Assembly (NCBI GenBank): GCA_963698405.1
Contig: CAVOQT010000017.1
Coordinates: forward strand, 186,001 to 250,000
Length of the DNA stretch: 64,000 nucleotides
Source: SHZI01 sp963698405
Lineage (GTDB): Bacteria > Pseudomonadota > Gammaproteobacteria > Steroidobacterales > GCA-2729495
Direction of reading: 5' to 3'
The first letter of the stretch is position 1, and each line of letters opens with the position of its first letter. Under the pieces are notes generated by a model. The model did no database searches. It was not told the DNA's origin and saw only the letters and a list, made by a program, of their open reading frames with translations. Below, piece by piece: positions 26,591 through 35,480 of this stretch. A program made the translations under genes and the position numbers.

Positions 26591-28660
26591 CAGCCCCCGC
26601 ATGCTCAGCCGAACCCTGCCCTGCCGATCCACCTCAAGCACCTTGACGCGGACGACATCGCCTTCATTCAGCTTGTCGCCGACCCGCTCCACACGCTCAT
26701 CCGATATCTGTGAGATGTGAACAAGACCATCGCGGCCCGGGAGAATCGTGACGAAGGCTCCGAAATCCATCAACCGGGCAACCTTGCCCTCATAGATCCG
26801 GCCTACCTCGACATCTGCAGTGATCAACTCGATCCGCTGTTTGGCCTCACGGCCGGCAGCCGCCTGAACCGAGGCGATCTTCACCGTACCATCGTTGTCG
26901 ATATCGATGGTCGCTCCGGTTTCTTCAGTAATCGAACGGATAACCGATCCGCCTTTCCCGATCACATCCCGGATCTTTTCCGGATCGATTCGCATCATGA
27001 TGATGGTCGGCGCCCAGTCTGACATCTGCTGACGGTGGCCAGACAGCACGCGATTCATCTCCTCAAGAATATACAGACGACCCTCACGAGCCTGCGCAAG
27101 CGCATCCTGCATGATTTCGCGGGTTATGCCGTCGATCTTGATATCCATCTGCAGCGCCGTGACGCCAGCTGCACTGCCTGCAACCTTGAAGTCCATATCG
27201 CCGAGATGATCCTCATCACCGAGGATATCTGTCAGCACCTGGTAACGATCGCCATCCTTGATAAGCCCCATTGCCACACCGGCGACAGGCGCCAGCAACG
27301 GAACACCGGCATCCATCAGCGCGAGGCTGGTGCCGCAAACCGAGGCCATGGAACTGGAGCCGTTCGATTCCGTAATTTCGGATACCACGCGCACCACGTA
27401 CGGGAATGCCTGCATATCCGGCAACACTGCCTGAATACCGCGGCGTGCCAGGCGTCCGTGACCGATCTCACGCCGTTTCGGCGAACCAACCCGACCGGTC
27501 TCGTTTACGCTGTAGGGAGGAAAATTGTAGTGCAGCATGAAGCGATCACGGTACTCGCCGGTAATCGCGTCGATGATCTGTGCATCGCGGTCGGTGCCCA
27601 GCGTTGCCACAACCAGCGCCTGGGTTTCACCGCGGGTAAACAGCGCAGAGCCATGCGTCCTGGGCAATACACCGGTTCTTACCGTGATTGGCCGAACCGT
27701 GCGGGTATCGCGACCATCGATACGCGGCTGCCCGCCAAGAATCTGACCTCTTACCGTCGCTTTCTCCAGCCGTGCAAGCTCACTGACAACAGCGTCTTTG
27801 CTCGGACCACCGTCTACAACCAGTGCAGCGATCACCTGCTCCTTGACCTTGGAGACATCAGCATAACGAAGCTGTTTGTCATGAATCCGGTACGCCGCAG
27901 AAAACTGCTCACCGACCGCGGCAGCGACCGCAGCAGCAAGTTCCGGATTACCGGCTGGCGGCTGCCAGTCCCAGACCGGCTTGCCAGCCTCGGCAGCAAG
28001 CTCACGAATCGCCTCAATAGCCACCTGCATCTGGGTATGACCGAATATCACGGCGTCCAGCATGACGGTTTCTGACAGCTGCTTGGCGGAGGACTCCACC
28101 ATCAACACTGCTTTCGATGTACCGGCAACGACCAGGTCCAGCTTGGAATCAGCCAACTGCAGGGCCGAAGGGTTGAGGACAAATTGCTCATTGATGTAAC
28201 CGACACGTGCTGCACCGATTGGGCCTGCAAACGGCGCGCCGGTCAGCGCCACCGCTGCAGAGGCGCCCAGCAAGGCTGGAATATCGGAATCGATCTGGGG
28301 ATCCACCGATACCACCGTCGCGATCACCTGCACTTCATTGAGGAAGCCCTTGGGGAATAGCGGGCGGAGCGGACGGTCGATCAACCGTGAAGTCAGCGTC
28401 TCCTTTTCGCTGGGACGCCCCTCACGCCGGAAAAATCCACCAGGAATGCGGCCAGCCGCAAAAGTTTTTTCCTGGTAATCGATAGTCAGCGGAAAAAAGT
28501 CCTTGCCCGGCACTGCTTCCTTTTTGGCAACTGCAGTAACCAGAACAATCGTGTCGCCCATGCTCACAACGACGGCACCACCGGCCTGCCGGGCGATCTC
28601 GCCGGTTTCGATGGTTACCTGGTGCTCACCGTATGGAAAAGACTTTTTAACTATAGCCAC
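26579..28660 (-). CDS. pnp: Polynucleotide phosphorylase
   Basis: A 693-aa 3'-5' phosphorolytic exoribonuclease of the RNA degradosome. It has two RNase PH-like domains (FFRREGRPSEKETLTSRLID, RTHGSALFTRGETQALVV), then a KH domain (IRDVIGKGGSVIRSITEETG) and an S1 domain (GRIYEGKVARLMDFGAFVTI). The GTG at 28660 is chosen because TGAGGA lies 7-8 nt upstream, giving MAIVKKSFPYGEHQ, a normal family N-terminus; a TTG at 28687 would add 9 atypical residues. It is downstream of rpsO, and the leader carries a long stem-loop. Confidence 0.97.
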   Translation of the reverse strand: MAIVKKSFPYGEHQVTIETGEIARQAGGAVVVSMGDTIVLVTAVAKKEAVPGKDFFPLTIDYQEKTFAAGRIPGGFFRREGRPSEKETLTSRLIDRPLRPLFPKGFLNEVQVIATVVSVDPQIDSDIPALLGASAAVALTGAPFAGPIGAARVGYINEQFVLNPSALQLADSKLDLVVAGTSKAVLMVESSAKQLSETVMLDAVIFGHTQMQVAIEAIRELAAEAGKPVWDWQPPAGNPELAAAVAAAVGEQFSAAYRIHDKQLRYADVSKVKEQVIAALVVDGGPSKDAVVSELARLEKATVRGQILGGQPRIDGRDTRTVRPITVRTGVLPRTHGSALFTRGETQALVVATLGTDRDAQIIDAITGEYRDRFMLHYNFPPYSVNETGRVGSPKRREIGHGRLARRGIQAVLPDMQAFPYVVRVVSEITESNGSSSMASVCGTSLALMDAGVPLLAPVAGVAMGLIKDGDRYQVLTDILGDEDHLGDMDFKVAGSAAGVTALQMDIKIDGITREIMQDALAQAREGRLYILEEMNRVLSGHRQQMSDWAPTIIMMRIDPEKIRDVIGKGGSVIRSITEETGATIDIDNDGTVKIASVQAAAGREAKQRIELITADVEVGRIYEGKVARLMDFGAFVTILPGRDGLVHISQISDERVERVGDKLNEGDVVRVKVLEVDRQGRVRLSMRGLDAA

Positions 28661-28700
28661 AATGAATTCCTCAATTTTTTTTGGCAAGGCAATGGAGAGA

Positions 28701-28732
28701 GGGACCAGTCGCCGTCATGGCGGACTGGTCCC
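28701..28732 (-). promoter_or_regulatory. Stem-loop in the rpsO-pnp intergenic leader
   Basis: A perfect 10-bp stem pairs 28701-28710 with 28723-28732, extended inward by GCC/GGC pairs. It lies between the rpsO stop (28766) and the pnp start (28660), with no T-run on the minus strand. In E. coli a stem-loop at this position is cleaved by RNase III to start pnp autoregulation; the same role here is inference from position and shape. Confidence 0.5.
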
Positions 28733-28765
28733 ATAAACCCGGAGCGGTATGAACCCGGCGCCCGA

Positions 28766-29035
28766 CTAACGACGCAGGCCAAGCCTCTCGATCAGACTCT
28801 TGTAGCGTGCAACATCCGTCGAACGCAGATAATCGAGCAGCTTGCGCCGCTGATTCACAAGACGAAGCAGCCCCTGACGGGAATGATGGTCCTTCTTGTG
28901 GATGGAAAAGTGATCGGTCAACTCTGTAATACGTGCCGACATCAGTGCGACCTGCACTTCAGGCGAACCCGTATCGGCCGCACCGCGGCGATATTCACCA
29001 ACAATCTTGCTCTTTGCTTCAGCCGTGTGGGGCAT
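28766..29035 (-). CDS. rpsO: 30S ribosomal protein S15
   Basis: An 89-aa S15 with the conserved core GSPEVQVALMSARITELTDH and the C-terminal GLRLVNQRRKLLDYLR-like helix (here GLLRLVNQRRKLLDYLR). It binds the 16S rRNA three-way junction during 30S assembly. The ATG at 29035 follows CAGGAGACG. It sits between truB and pnp in the standard order, with a likely own promoter upstream. Confidence 0.98.
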   Translation of the reverse strand: MPHTAEAKSKIVGEYRRGAADTGSPEVQVALMSARITELTDHFSIHKKDHHSRQGLLRLVNQRRKLLDYLRSTDVARYKSLIERLGLRR

Positions 29036-29089
29036 TCCAGCCGTCTCCTGTTGCCAAACTCTTGATATTAGCCCATGTAATCGGGCGCT

Positions 29090-29095
29090 ATTCTA
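29090..29095 (-). promoter_or_regulatory. Probable -10 element of an rpsO promoter
   Basis: The minus strand reads TAGAAT followed at once by a GC-rich discriminator (AGCGCCCG), in the 84-nt gap between truB and rpsO. No good -35 hexamer was found 16-18 nt upstream. GC-rich discriminators are typical of stringently controlled ribosomal promoters. Confidence 0.4.
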
Positions 29096-29119
29096 ACCAT
29101 GTATCGGTCGCAGTGATAG

Positions 29120-30094
29120 CTAAGCAATCAGCGAGCCGTCACTCCGGCGACCTGACTCATGGGCCAGCAGCCGTCGCGACTGCAGCGTACCGTCAGCCAT
29201 CACCTCACCCATACCGAAAAATCTGCCGCCCATGGTGTACAGGCGAACCATACCGGCCAGCAACCCTGCGGGTGCAGAGACCGTGGCACCACGCAACAAT
29301 AAATCAACTACCGCTGCATCCAGACGGGCCAGCGGCCATTGGCTGACCATCTGATCAAGCGGCAACAGGAACGCCTCCAGCGCCTCTGGCCCCTCATCCG
29401 CAGCGCTGAGGCACTGCTCCAGCGTGACCATGGATGACTCTGCGAACGCACCAACTGCCGTTCGGCGCAGCTCGATAACGTGCGCAAGCGAGCCAATATA
29501 CCTAGCCAAATCTTCAACCAAAACACGGACATAGGTTCCCTTACTGCAGCAAACCTTCAGCAATGGGGTCACCGGATCAAATTGCTCGATCTCAAAGCTG
29601 TAGACCTGAACCGGCCGGGCGACACGCTCCACTTGCTGGCCCGCACGTGCGATTTCATAGAGGCGCTGCCCCTGATGCTTCAATGCGGAATACATGGGCG
29701 GAACCTGCTCTATCGGTCCGGTCAGGTACTGCAGGCCACGCGCAAGAGTAGCTTCATCAGGAATCCGCACATCGGTGGTTTCCACGACCGCACCATCAGC
29801 ATCTGCAGTATCGGTGCGCGCTCCAAACCTGGCCCGGACAAGGTAAGTCTTGTCGGCTCCGAGGAGATACTGTGAAAATTTGGTCGCTTCGCCGAAACAC
29901 AAGGGCAACATACCGCTCGCCAGCGGATCCAGGCTCCCGGTATGACCAGCCTTGCAGGCTCCATACAGCCACTTCAGCCTCTGAAGCGCAGCATTCGAGG
30001 TAATGCCGGATGGCTTGTCCAGTAGCAAAAGCCCATCGATCTTGCGGCGCACTCTGCGTGGCTTTGTGCCGGCCTGTGCCTCAATCGTAGCCAC
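29120..30094 (-). CDS. truB: tRNA pseudouridine(55) synthase
   Basis: A 324-aa enzyme isomerising U55 in the tRNA T-loop. The N-terminal DKPSGITSN motif, the catalytic aspartate in GHTGSLDPLASGML (D56) and the YLVRARFG segment are conserved. A C-terminal PUA-like region ends the protein. The GTG start at 30094 lies 2 nt after the rbfA stop. The N-terminal 18 residues are basic and extend slightly beyond the fold. Confidence 0.96.
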   Translation of the reverse strand: MATIEAQAGTKPRRVRRKIDGLLLLDKPSGITSNAALQRLKWLYGACKAGHTGSLDPLASGMLPLCFGEATKFSQYLLGADKTYLVRARFGARTDTADADGAVVETTDVRIPDEATLARGLQYLTGPIEQVPPMYSALKHQGQRLYEIARAGQQVERVARPVQVYSFEIEQFDPVTPLLKVCCSKGTYVRVLVEDLARYIGSLAHVIELRRTAVGAFAESSMVTLEQCLSAADEGPEALEAFLLPLDQMVSQWPLARLDAAVVDLLLRGATVSAPAGLLAGMVRLYTMGGRFFGMGEVMADGTLQSRRLLAHESGRRSDGSLIA

Positions 30095-30096
30095 GG

Positions 30097-30528
30097 TCAG
30101 CTTTTTGCAGCCGGACCTGATGCTTCTGGCGATGCCTCAGGTTCTGAATCTGATACTGATGGCGTATCCGATGTCGATGTGGCAACTGCCGCATCAATCA
30201 GGCGATCGAGTTCACGAGTCTTCTCGCCCTGATCATCAAAACGGAAACGCAAGTCAGGAACCGTGCGCGTTGTAAGTTCACGCGCAAGATGTGAGCGAAG
30301 AAACCCGGTTGCCCGGTCGAGACCAGCCTGCAGGTCCGGATCAGGATGGGCACCAGCGTCATAGGTCGAGTAATAAACCCAGGCAACACTCAAATCACGC
30401 GATACGCGCACCTGAGTGATTACCACTCCTTCAACCCGCGGGTCACGCAGCTGGGTACGAATGACGTCCGACAGCAATCGCTGGATCTGCTCTTCAATAC
30501 GACGACCGCGCTGAAAATCACGAGCCAT
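30097..30528 (-). CDS. rbfA: Ribosome-binding factor A
   Basis: A 143-aa KH-fold 30S maturation factor. It has the typical start RRIEEQIQRLLSDVI, DPRVEGVVITQVRVSRDLSVAWVYY and a C-terminal RTVPDLRFRFDD. The last 30 residues are Ser/Pro/Glu-rich and likely disordered. It is positioned between infB and truB, as in other gammaproteobacteria. Confidence 0.96.
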   Translation of the reverse strand: MARDFQRGRRIEEQIQRLLSDVIRTQLRDPRVEGVVITQVRVSRDLSVAWVYYSTYDAGAHPDPDLQAGLDRATGFLRSHLARELTTRTVPDLRFRFDDQGEKTRELDRLIDAAVATSTSDTPSVSDSEPEASPEASGPAAKS

Positions 30529-30556
30529 GGATCAGCTACCCGGCACGTGACGGAAC

Positions 30557-33118
30557 TCAGCTCGTCCGCTCAACCTGGATCCGCTCGTAACACTCGATCT
30601 GGTCGCCCGGCTTCACATCGTTATAGTTTCGGACCCCGATACCGCACTCGGTCCCTGAGCGAACCTCATTGACGTCATCCTTGAATCGCCGCAGCGACTC
30701 CAACTCGCCTTCGTAGATGACCGCATTGTTTCGCAGCACCCGGATCGGGTTGTTGCGGCGTACACAACCATCGATGACCAGGCAGCCGGCGATATCACCG
30801 AATTTCGGCGATGTGAAAACATCACGAACTTCAGCCAGACCAACAATCTGCTCACGGATTATCGGTGACAGCATCCCGGTGATCGCTGCACGCACGTCAT
30901 CGATAGCCTGATAGATGATGCTGTAGTAGCGAACATCCACGCCGGTTTCCTTGATCGCCTGCCGACCTGCGCCATCTGCACGCACATTGAAAGCGATGAT
31001 AATCGCCTTCGATGCTGCTGCGAGCGTGATATCCGATGCACTGAGACCACCGACACCGGTACTGATAACCTTGATCTGCACCTCATCGTGCGACAACTTT
31101 CTCATTGCATCGCTCAATGCTTCGGCACTGCCCTGCACGTCTGCCTTGATGAGCAGCTGCAGGCTCTTTAGCTGTGAGGCATCGAACTGGCTGAAGACGT
31201 CTTCGAGTTTGGTCGACTGTTGTTGCGCCAGTTTCACATCGCGTGTGCGCGCCAAGCGGAACTGGGCCAGCTCACGAGCCTTGCGCTCATCCTCAAGCAC
31301 CTGGACATCATCGCCCGCATTTGGAGTACCAGACAAACCCAGCACCGATACCGGCTGTGAGGGACCGGCCTCCGTGACAGATACTCCAAGTTCGTTGGTC
31401 ATCGCCCGAATGCGGCCATATTCATGGCCGGCAAGCAGTGCATCGCCAAGCTTGAGACGTCCACGACTGACCAGCACTGTGGCAACGGCGCCGCGGCCCT
31501 TCTCCAGACTCGACTCGATAACCACACCAGCCGCACGGCCATCAGCCACCGCAGTCAACTCGAGCACTTCAGCCTGCAGCAAAATGGCGCCAAGCAGCTC
31601 ATCGATACCCTGCCCGGTCTTTGCCGAGACATTCACGAACATCGTATCGCCGCCCCAGGCTTCCGGCACAACAGCCTTGGCCACCAACTCCTGACGCACC
31701 CGATCCAGGTCAGCATCGCTCTTGTCTACCTTGTTGACCGCGACGATGATCGGAACTCCGGCTGCACGCGCATGCACGATGGCTTCTTCGGTCTGCGGCA
31801 TCACACCGTCATCTGCTGCCACAACCAGCACGATGATGTCAGTAACCCTGGCGCCGCGTGCCCGCATCGACGTGAATGCAGCATGACCCGGCGTATCCAG
31901 GAAGGTAATCAGGCCTTTGTCAGTTTCGACATGGTAAGCACCGATATGCTGGGTAATACCGCCAGCCTCGCCCGAGGCCACCTTGGTGCGGCGAATATAA
32001 TCCAGCAGGGATGTCTTGCCATGGTCTACGTGGCCCATCACGGTAACGACCGGCGGGCGGGGTTTCTTTTCCCCGGCATCATCATCATCCGGCTTGATCG
32101 AATCCTCGAGATCCTCGATCTTGACCAGCTTGGCAACGTGACCAAACTCCTCAACCACGAGGATGGCCGTATCCTGATCGATGGCCTGGTTAATGGTGGC
32201 CATCTCACCCATTTTCATCAGCGAGCGGATCACATCGGTTGACTTGACGGCCAAACGTTGCGCCAGTTCACTGACCTTTATGGTTTCCGGGACTGCAACC
32301 TCACGCACCATCGGTGCAGTTGGCCGTTCAAAACCATGCCGGGTGCTATCAGCCGATACCGCTACCGTTCGTCGGCGGGATTTCTTCTTCTTGCGCCGAC
32401 CGCTGGCATCAGCTGCAACATGCAATTCCTGGCGGCCAAAAAGCGTCGCCTTTTCATCCGGGGCATCCTCTTCCGGAGCAGTCAGTACTTCAACGACCTC
32501 ACGGCGTACCTCGCGCTTGCCGATCGCCTCACGACGGTTACGCGCATCGACGTCCCGCTTGCGGGTTTCTTCCTGAACCCGGCTCCGTTCCTTCTCGCTT
32601 TCCTGTACTGCAGTCTGCTCGCTGGCGCGCTGCACCTCTTCCTCAGCCTTCTGCCTGGCCGCAGCTTCAGCTTCTGCCTGTTCTTTCTCACGCTGGACAC
32701 GCTCGAGTTCACGCTCGCGCTCAAGTGCCTGCTCGGCCTGGGCCAGCTCTTCTGCACGCTGCCGATCCAGATCTTCCTGCTGCTTCTTGCCTTCCTGCTC
32801 CAGCGCATCCCGGCTGACGTAGGTGCGTTTGCGTCGCACCTCGACAGTTACGGTCTTCGCACGTCCCTGCCCGGCTGCCACCTTGATTTCGGATGAGGTA
32901 CGCCGATTCAACGTGATCTTGCGGGGAGCTGCCGCTGCGCTGCTCTCCTCATAACCATGCGAACGACGCAGGTAAGTCAGCAGATCGCGCTTTGCGTCAT
33001 CACTGATGACCGCATCCGCCCCATCGACAGCGATCCCGGCCTCGCTCAACTGCTCCAGGAGTTTTGCAACAGGAATCTTCAGGACATCGGCAAACTGCGT
33101 GACCGTCACTTCCGACAT
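30557..33118 (-). CDS. infB: Translation initiation factor IF-2
   Basis: An 853-aa GTPase that places initiator tRNA in the P site. It has an IF2_N domain (VTQFADVLKIPVAKLLEQL), then a long Glu/Arg/Gln-rich linker (about 100-190), a second IF2_N-like domain (IKVSELAQRLAVKSTDVIR), the G domain with GHVDHGKTSLLDYIRR near 360, DTPGHAAFTSMRARG and NKVD, and C-terminal domains with the fMet-binding module. Length is typical. It lies between nusA and rbfA. Confidence 0.98.
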   Translation of the reverse strand: MSEVTVTQFADVLKIPVAKLLEQLSEAGIAVDGADAVISDDAKRDLLTYLRRSHGYEESSAAAAPRKITLNRRTSSEIKVAAGQGRAKTVTVEVRRKRTYVSRDALEQEGKKQQEDLDRQRAEELAQAEQALERERELERVQREKEQAEAEAAARQKAEEEVQRASEQTAVQESEKERSRVQEETRKRDVDARNRREAIGKREVRREVVEVLTAPEEDAPDEKATLFGRQELHVAADASGRRKKKKSRRRTVAVSADSTRHGFERPTAPMVREVAVPETIKVSELAQRLAVKSTDVIRSLMKMGEMATINQAIDQDTAILVVEEFGHVAKLVKIEDLEDSIKPDDDDAGEKKPRPPVVTVMGHVDHGKTSLLDYIRRTKVASGEAGGITQHIGAYHVETDKGLITFLDTPGHAAFTSMRARGARVTDIIVLVVAADDGVMPQTEEAIVHARAAGVPIIVAVNKVDKSDADLDRVRQELVAKAVVPEAWGGDTMFVNVSAKTGQGIDELLGAILLQAEVLELTAVADGRAAGVVIESSLEKGRGAVATVLVSRGRLKLGDALLAGHEYGRIRAMTNELGVSVTEAGPSQPVSVLGLSGTPNAGDDVQVLEDERKARELAQFRLARTRDVKLAQQQSTKLEDVFSQFDASQLKSLQLLIKADVQGSAEALSDAMRKLSHDEVQIKVISTGVGGLSASDITLAAASKAIIIAFNVRADGAGRQAIKETGVDVRYYSIIYQAIDDVRAAITGMLSPIIREQIVGLAEVRDVFTSPKFGDIAGCLVIDGCVRRNNPIRVLRNNAVIYEGELESLRRFKDDVNEVRSGTECGIGVRNYNDVKPGDQIECYERIQVERTS

Positions 33119-33152
33119 AGAGCTACTCCGCGTACTGGCCGGTAAAAAAACA

Positions 33153-34655
33153 TCAACCAGCCGACTCCTGTTCGAACCAATGCGCCCGCGCAGCCATGAT
33201 CAGCTTTGCAGATCGCTCGTCATCGAGACCTTCAACACCCTCCAGATCGTCAACTGCCTGCTCGGCAAGGTCATCACGGGTACAGATACCGCGCGCAGCA
33301 AGCTGCCCGGCCAGTGCCGGATCCATGCCCTCAAGGCTCAGCAGATCTGCGGCCGGAGGCGCCTTGTCAACCTTCTCTTCGCTCTGGAGTGCCAGCGTAA
33401 TCAGCACATCTCGAGCGCGATTGCGTAACTCGTCGACCATGCCCTGATCGAACTCCTCGATACCCAGCAGCTCATTGGTCGGGACGTAGGCAACTTCCTC
33501 GATGCTTGAAAAGCCCTCCTGCACAAGGATCAGTGCAACTTCCTCGTCTACATCAAGCTTGTCCTTGAACAGGTCGAGCAGCACGCGCGACTCCTTCTCG
33601 CTCTTCTCCTCAGCTGCTGCCTCGGTCATCACGTTGAGCTCCCACCCGGTAAGCTCGCTGGCCAGACGGATATTCTGCCCACCACGACCGATAGCCTGTG
33701 AAAGCTTGTCCTCCTGAACAGCGAGATCCATGCTGTGGGCCTCTTCATCGACCACGATCGAGCTGACATCCGCCGGAGACATGGCATTGATGACGTACTG
33801 AGCCGGGCTCTCGTTCCAGAGGATGATGTCCACGCGCTCGCCAGCCAGCTCGTTGGAGACAGCCTGCACACGCGAACCGCGCATACCGACACAGGCCCCC
33901 ACCGGATCAATCCGCCGATCGTTGCTCTTTACGGCAATCTTCGCCCGCAGGCCAGGATCACGCGCTGCACCGAGAATTTCGATCAGCCCCTGACCGACCT
34001 CGGGAACCTCTATCTTGAACAACTCGAGCAGGAACTGCGGCGAAGTTCTGGTCAAGAACAGCTGTGGACCACGCGGCTCCGAGCGAACTTCGCGCAACAG
34101 GGCCTTGATCCGATCCTGTGGCCGGGCCGGCTCACGCGGCATCATGTGCTCGCGGGGAATAAAGCCCTCGGCATTTCCGCCCAGGTCCATATAGACACCA
34201 TTGCGATCAACACGCTTTACAACACCGGACAGCAACTGGCCGATACGCCCCTGAAACTCCTCGACAACCTTCTTGCGCTCTGCCTCGCGAACCTTTTGCA
34301 CGATGACCTGCTTGGCGGTTTGCGCAGCGATACGACCAAATTCCACGGAGGGAATCGGCTGCTCGACGTATTCGCCCGGCTGTGCAGCAGGATCCACATC
34401 AACAGCATCAATCATGCGCAACTCGCGATCAGGACACTCGAGCTCTGTGGACTCGTCCGCAAAAACCTTCCAGCGACGAAAGGTGTCGTATTCGCCAGTA
34501 CTGCGATCGATACTGACGCGCACATCCACGTCATCGCCGTAGCGCTTGCGGGTCGCCGAAGCAAGCGCAGCTTCCAGCGCCTCAAAAATGATTTCGCGAT
34601 CGACCGCCTTCTCGTTCGAGACGGCCTCGGCCACCAGAAGAATTTCCTTACTCAT
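33153..34655 (-). CDS. nusA: Transcription termination/antitermination factor NusA
   Basis: A 500-aa NusA with an N-terminal RNA-polymerase-binding domain, an S1 domain (GVVKRVDRNGVYMDLGGNAE), two KH domains (RRIDPVGACVGMRGSRVQAV and LSQAIGRGGQNIRLASELTG) and two C-terminal acidic repeats (about 370-490), the long form seen in gammaproteobacteria. It controls pausing, termination and antitermination. It lies between rimP and infB, with about 45 nt to rimP. Confidence 0.98.
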   Translation of the reverse strand: MSKEILLVAEAVSNEKAVDREIIFEALEAALASATRKRYGDDVDVRVSIDRSTGEYDTFRRWKVFADESTELECPDRELRMIDAVDVDPAAQPGEYVEQPIPSVEFGRIAAQTAKQVIVQKVREAERKKVVEEFQGRIGQLLSGVVKRVDRNGVYMDLGGNAEGFIPREHMMPREPARPQDRIKALLREVRSEPRGPQLFLTRTSPQFLLELFKIEVPEVGQGLIEILGAARDPGLRAKIAVKSNDRRIDPVGACVGMRGSRVQAVSNELAGERVDIILWNESPAQYVINAMSPADVSSIVVDEEAHSMDLAVQEDKLSQAIGRGGQNIRLASELTGWELNVMTEAAAEEKSEKESRVLLDLFKDKLDVDEEVALILVQEGFSSIEEVAYVPTNELLGIEEFDQGMVDELRNRARDVLITLALQSEEKVDKAPPAADLLSLEGMDPALAGQLAARGICTRDDLAEQAVDDLEGVEGLDDERSAKLIMAARAHWFEQESAG

Positions 34656-34699
34656 ATCGGTACACCTGCGTGTAATTCGTTCGCTTGTTGCAAGACCAG

Positions 34700-35155
34700 T
34701 CAGAATTCCGGAACCAGTCGTATCAACTCAATGTCCTCAATCGGCACTGTCAGTTCAGCACCATCGACCTGCAGCTTTGCATTATCGCCATCCCGGCCGA
34801 TCAGCACTCCGGCAAACCGGCGGCGACCGTCAATCATCGCTCTGAACCGCCCCTTGACCGGCTGCCCGGCAAACCGCTCGAAGTGTGCCGGCTTCACCAG
34901 TTTCCGGTCCATGCCCGGGGACGAGACCTCAAGGTCATAGTCACCCTGGATCGGGTCTTCAACATCCAGCAAGCCACTTATCTGCCGGCTTACTGCCTCA
35001 CAATCCTCAACCCGAATCCCTTCTGGCCGGTCGATAAACAGACGGAGAACACCCCGTCCTCCGCTAAAACTGGCCTCCAGATCAGACAGTTCATAGCCCA
35101 GCGCTTCCACCGTTGGCTCCAGAAGGGCAATCAGTTGTATACGGCCCTTGCTCAT
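34700..35155 (-). CDS. rimP: Ribosome maturation factor RimP
   Basis: A 151-aa 30S assembly factor. The N-terminal domain has LEPTVEALGYELSDLEASF and LRLFIDRPEGIRVEDCE; the C-terminal SH3-like domain includes VSSPGMDRKLVKPAHFERF. It is the first protein gene of the nusA-infB operon, 51 nt downstream of the second of two terminators after tRNA-fMet. Confidence 0.96.
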   Translation of the reverse strand: MSKGRIQLIALLEPTVEALGYELSDLEASFSGGRGVLRLFIDRPEGIRVEDCEAVSRQISGLLDVEDPIQGDYDLEVSSPGMDRKLVKPAHFERFAGQPVKGRFRAMIDGRRRFAGVLIGRDGDNAKLQVDGAELTVPIEDIELIRLVPEF

Positions 35156-35204
35156 CGCGCTTCACCACCTGGGCTGTGCTACCCGCACAGTTGCCGGAAG
35201 CAGA

Positions 35205-35228
35205 AACAAAAAATGGGCCATTGGCCCA
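35205..35228 (-). terminator. Second intrinsic terminator between tRNA-fMet and rimP
   Basis: On the minus strand TGGGCCAATGGCCCA (35228-35214) folds into a 6-bp stem with a 3-nt loop, followed by TTTTTTGTTT. Confidence 0.7.
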
Positions 35229-35288
35229 CCCTTGCTGCACCCCATCTTCCCTGCCGCCCGGGTGCGGGCTGTCACTGCGCAACACCGC

Positions 35289-35313
35289 AAAAAACAAAGC
35301 CCCGCGCGGGGCT
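35289..35313 (-). terminator. Intrinsic terminator of tRNA-fMet
   Basis: On the minus strand the self-complementary AGCCCCGCGCGGGGCT (35313-35298) is followed by TTGTTTTTT, 15 nt after the tRNA 3' end. Confidence 0.75.
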
Positions 35314-35328
35314 ATTGCCAGCAGTAAT

Positions 35329-35405
<77 letters not shown>

Positions 35406-35420
35406 CCAGCGCAGCTGTGC

Positions 35421-35449
35421 ATGGTAGCTATTTCACAGCAGTGAGGCAA
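35421..35449 (-). promoter_or_regulatory. Probable promoter of tRNA-fMet
   Basis: On the minus strand TTGCCT (35449-35444), a 17-bp spacer and TACCAT (35426-35421), followed by a GC-rich discriminator and the tRNA start 15 nt later. It lies in the nuoN-tRNA gap. Confidence 0.5.
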
Positions 35450-35480
35450 CCGCCCTGCAAAGGACAGCAGGAAGGCCGGA

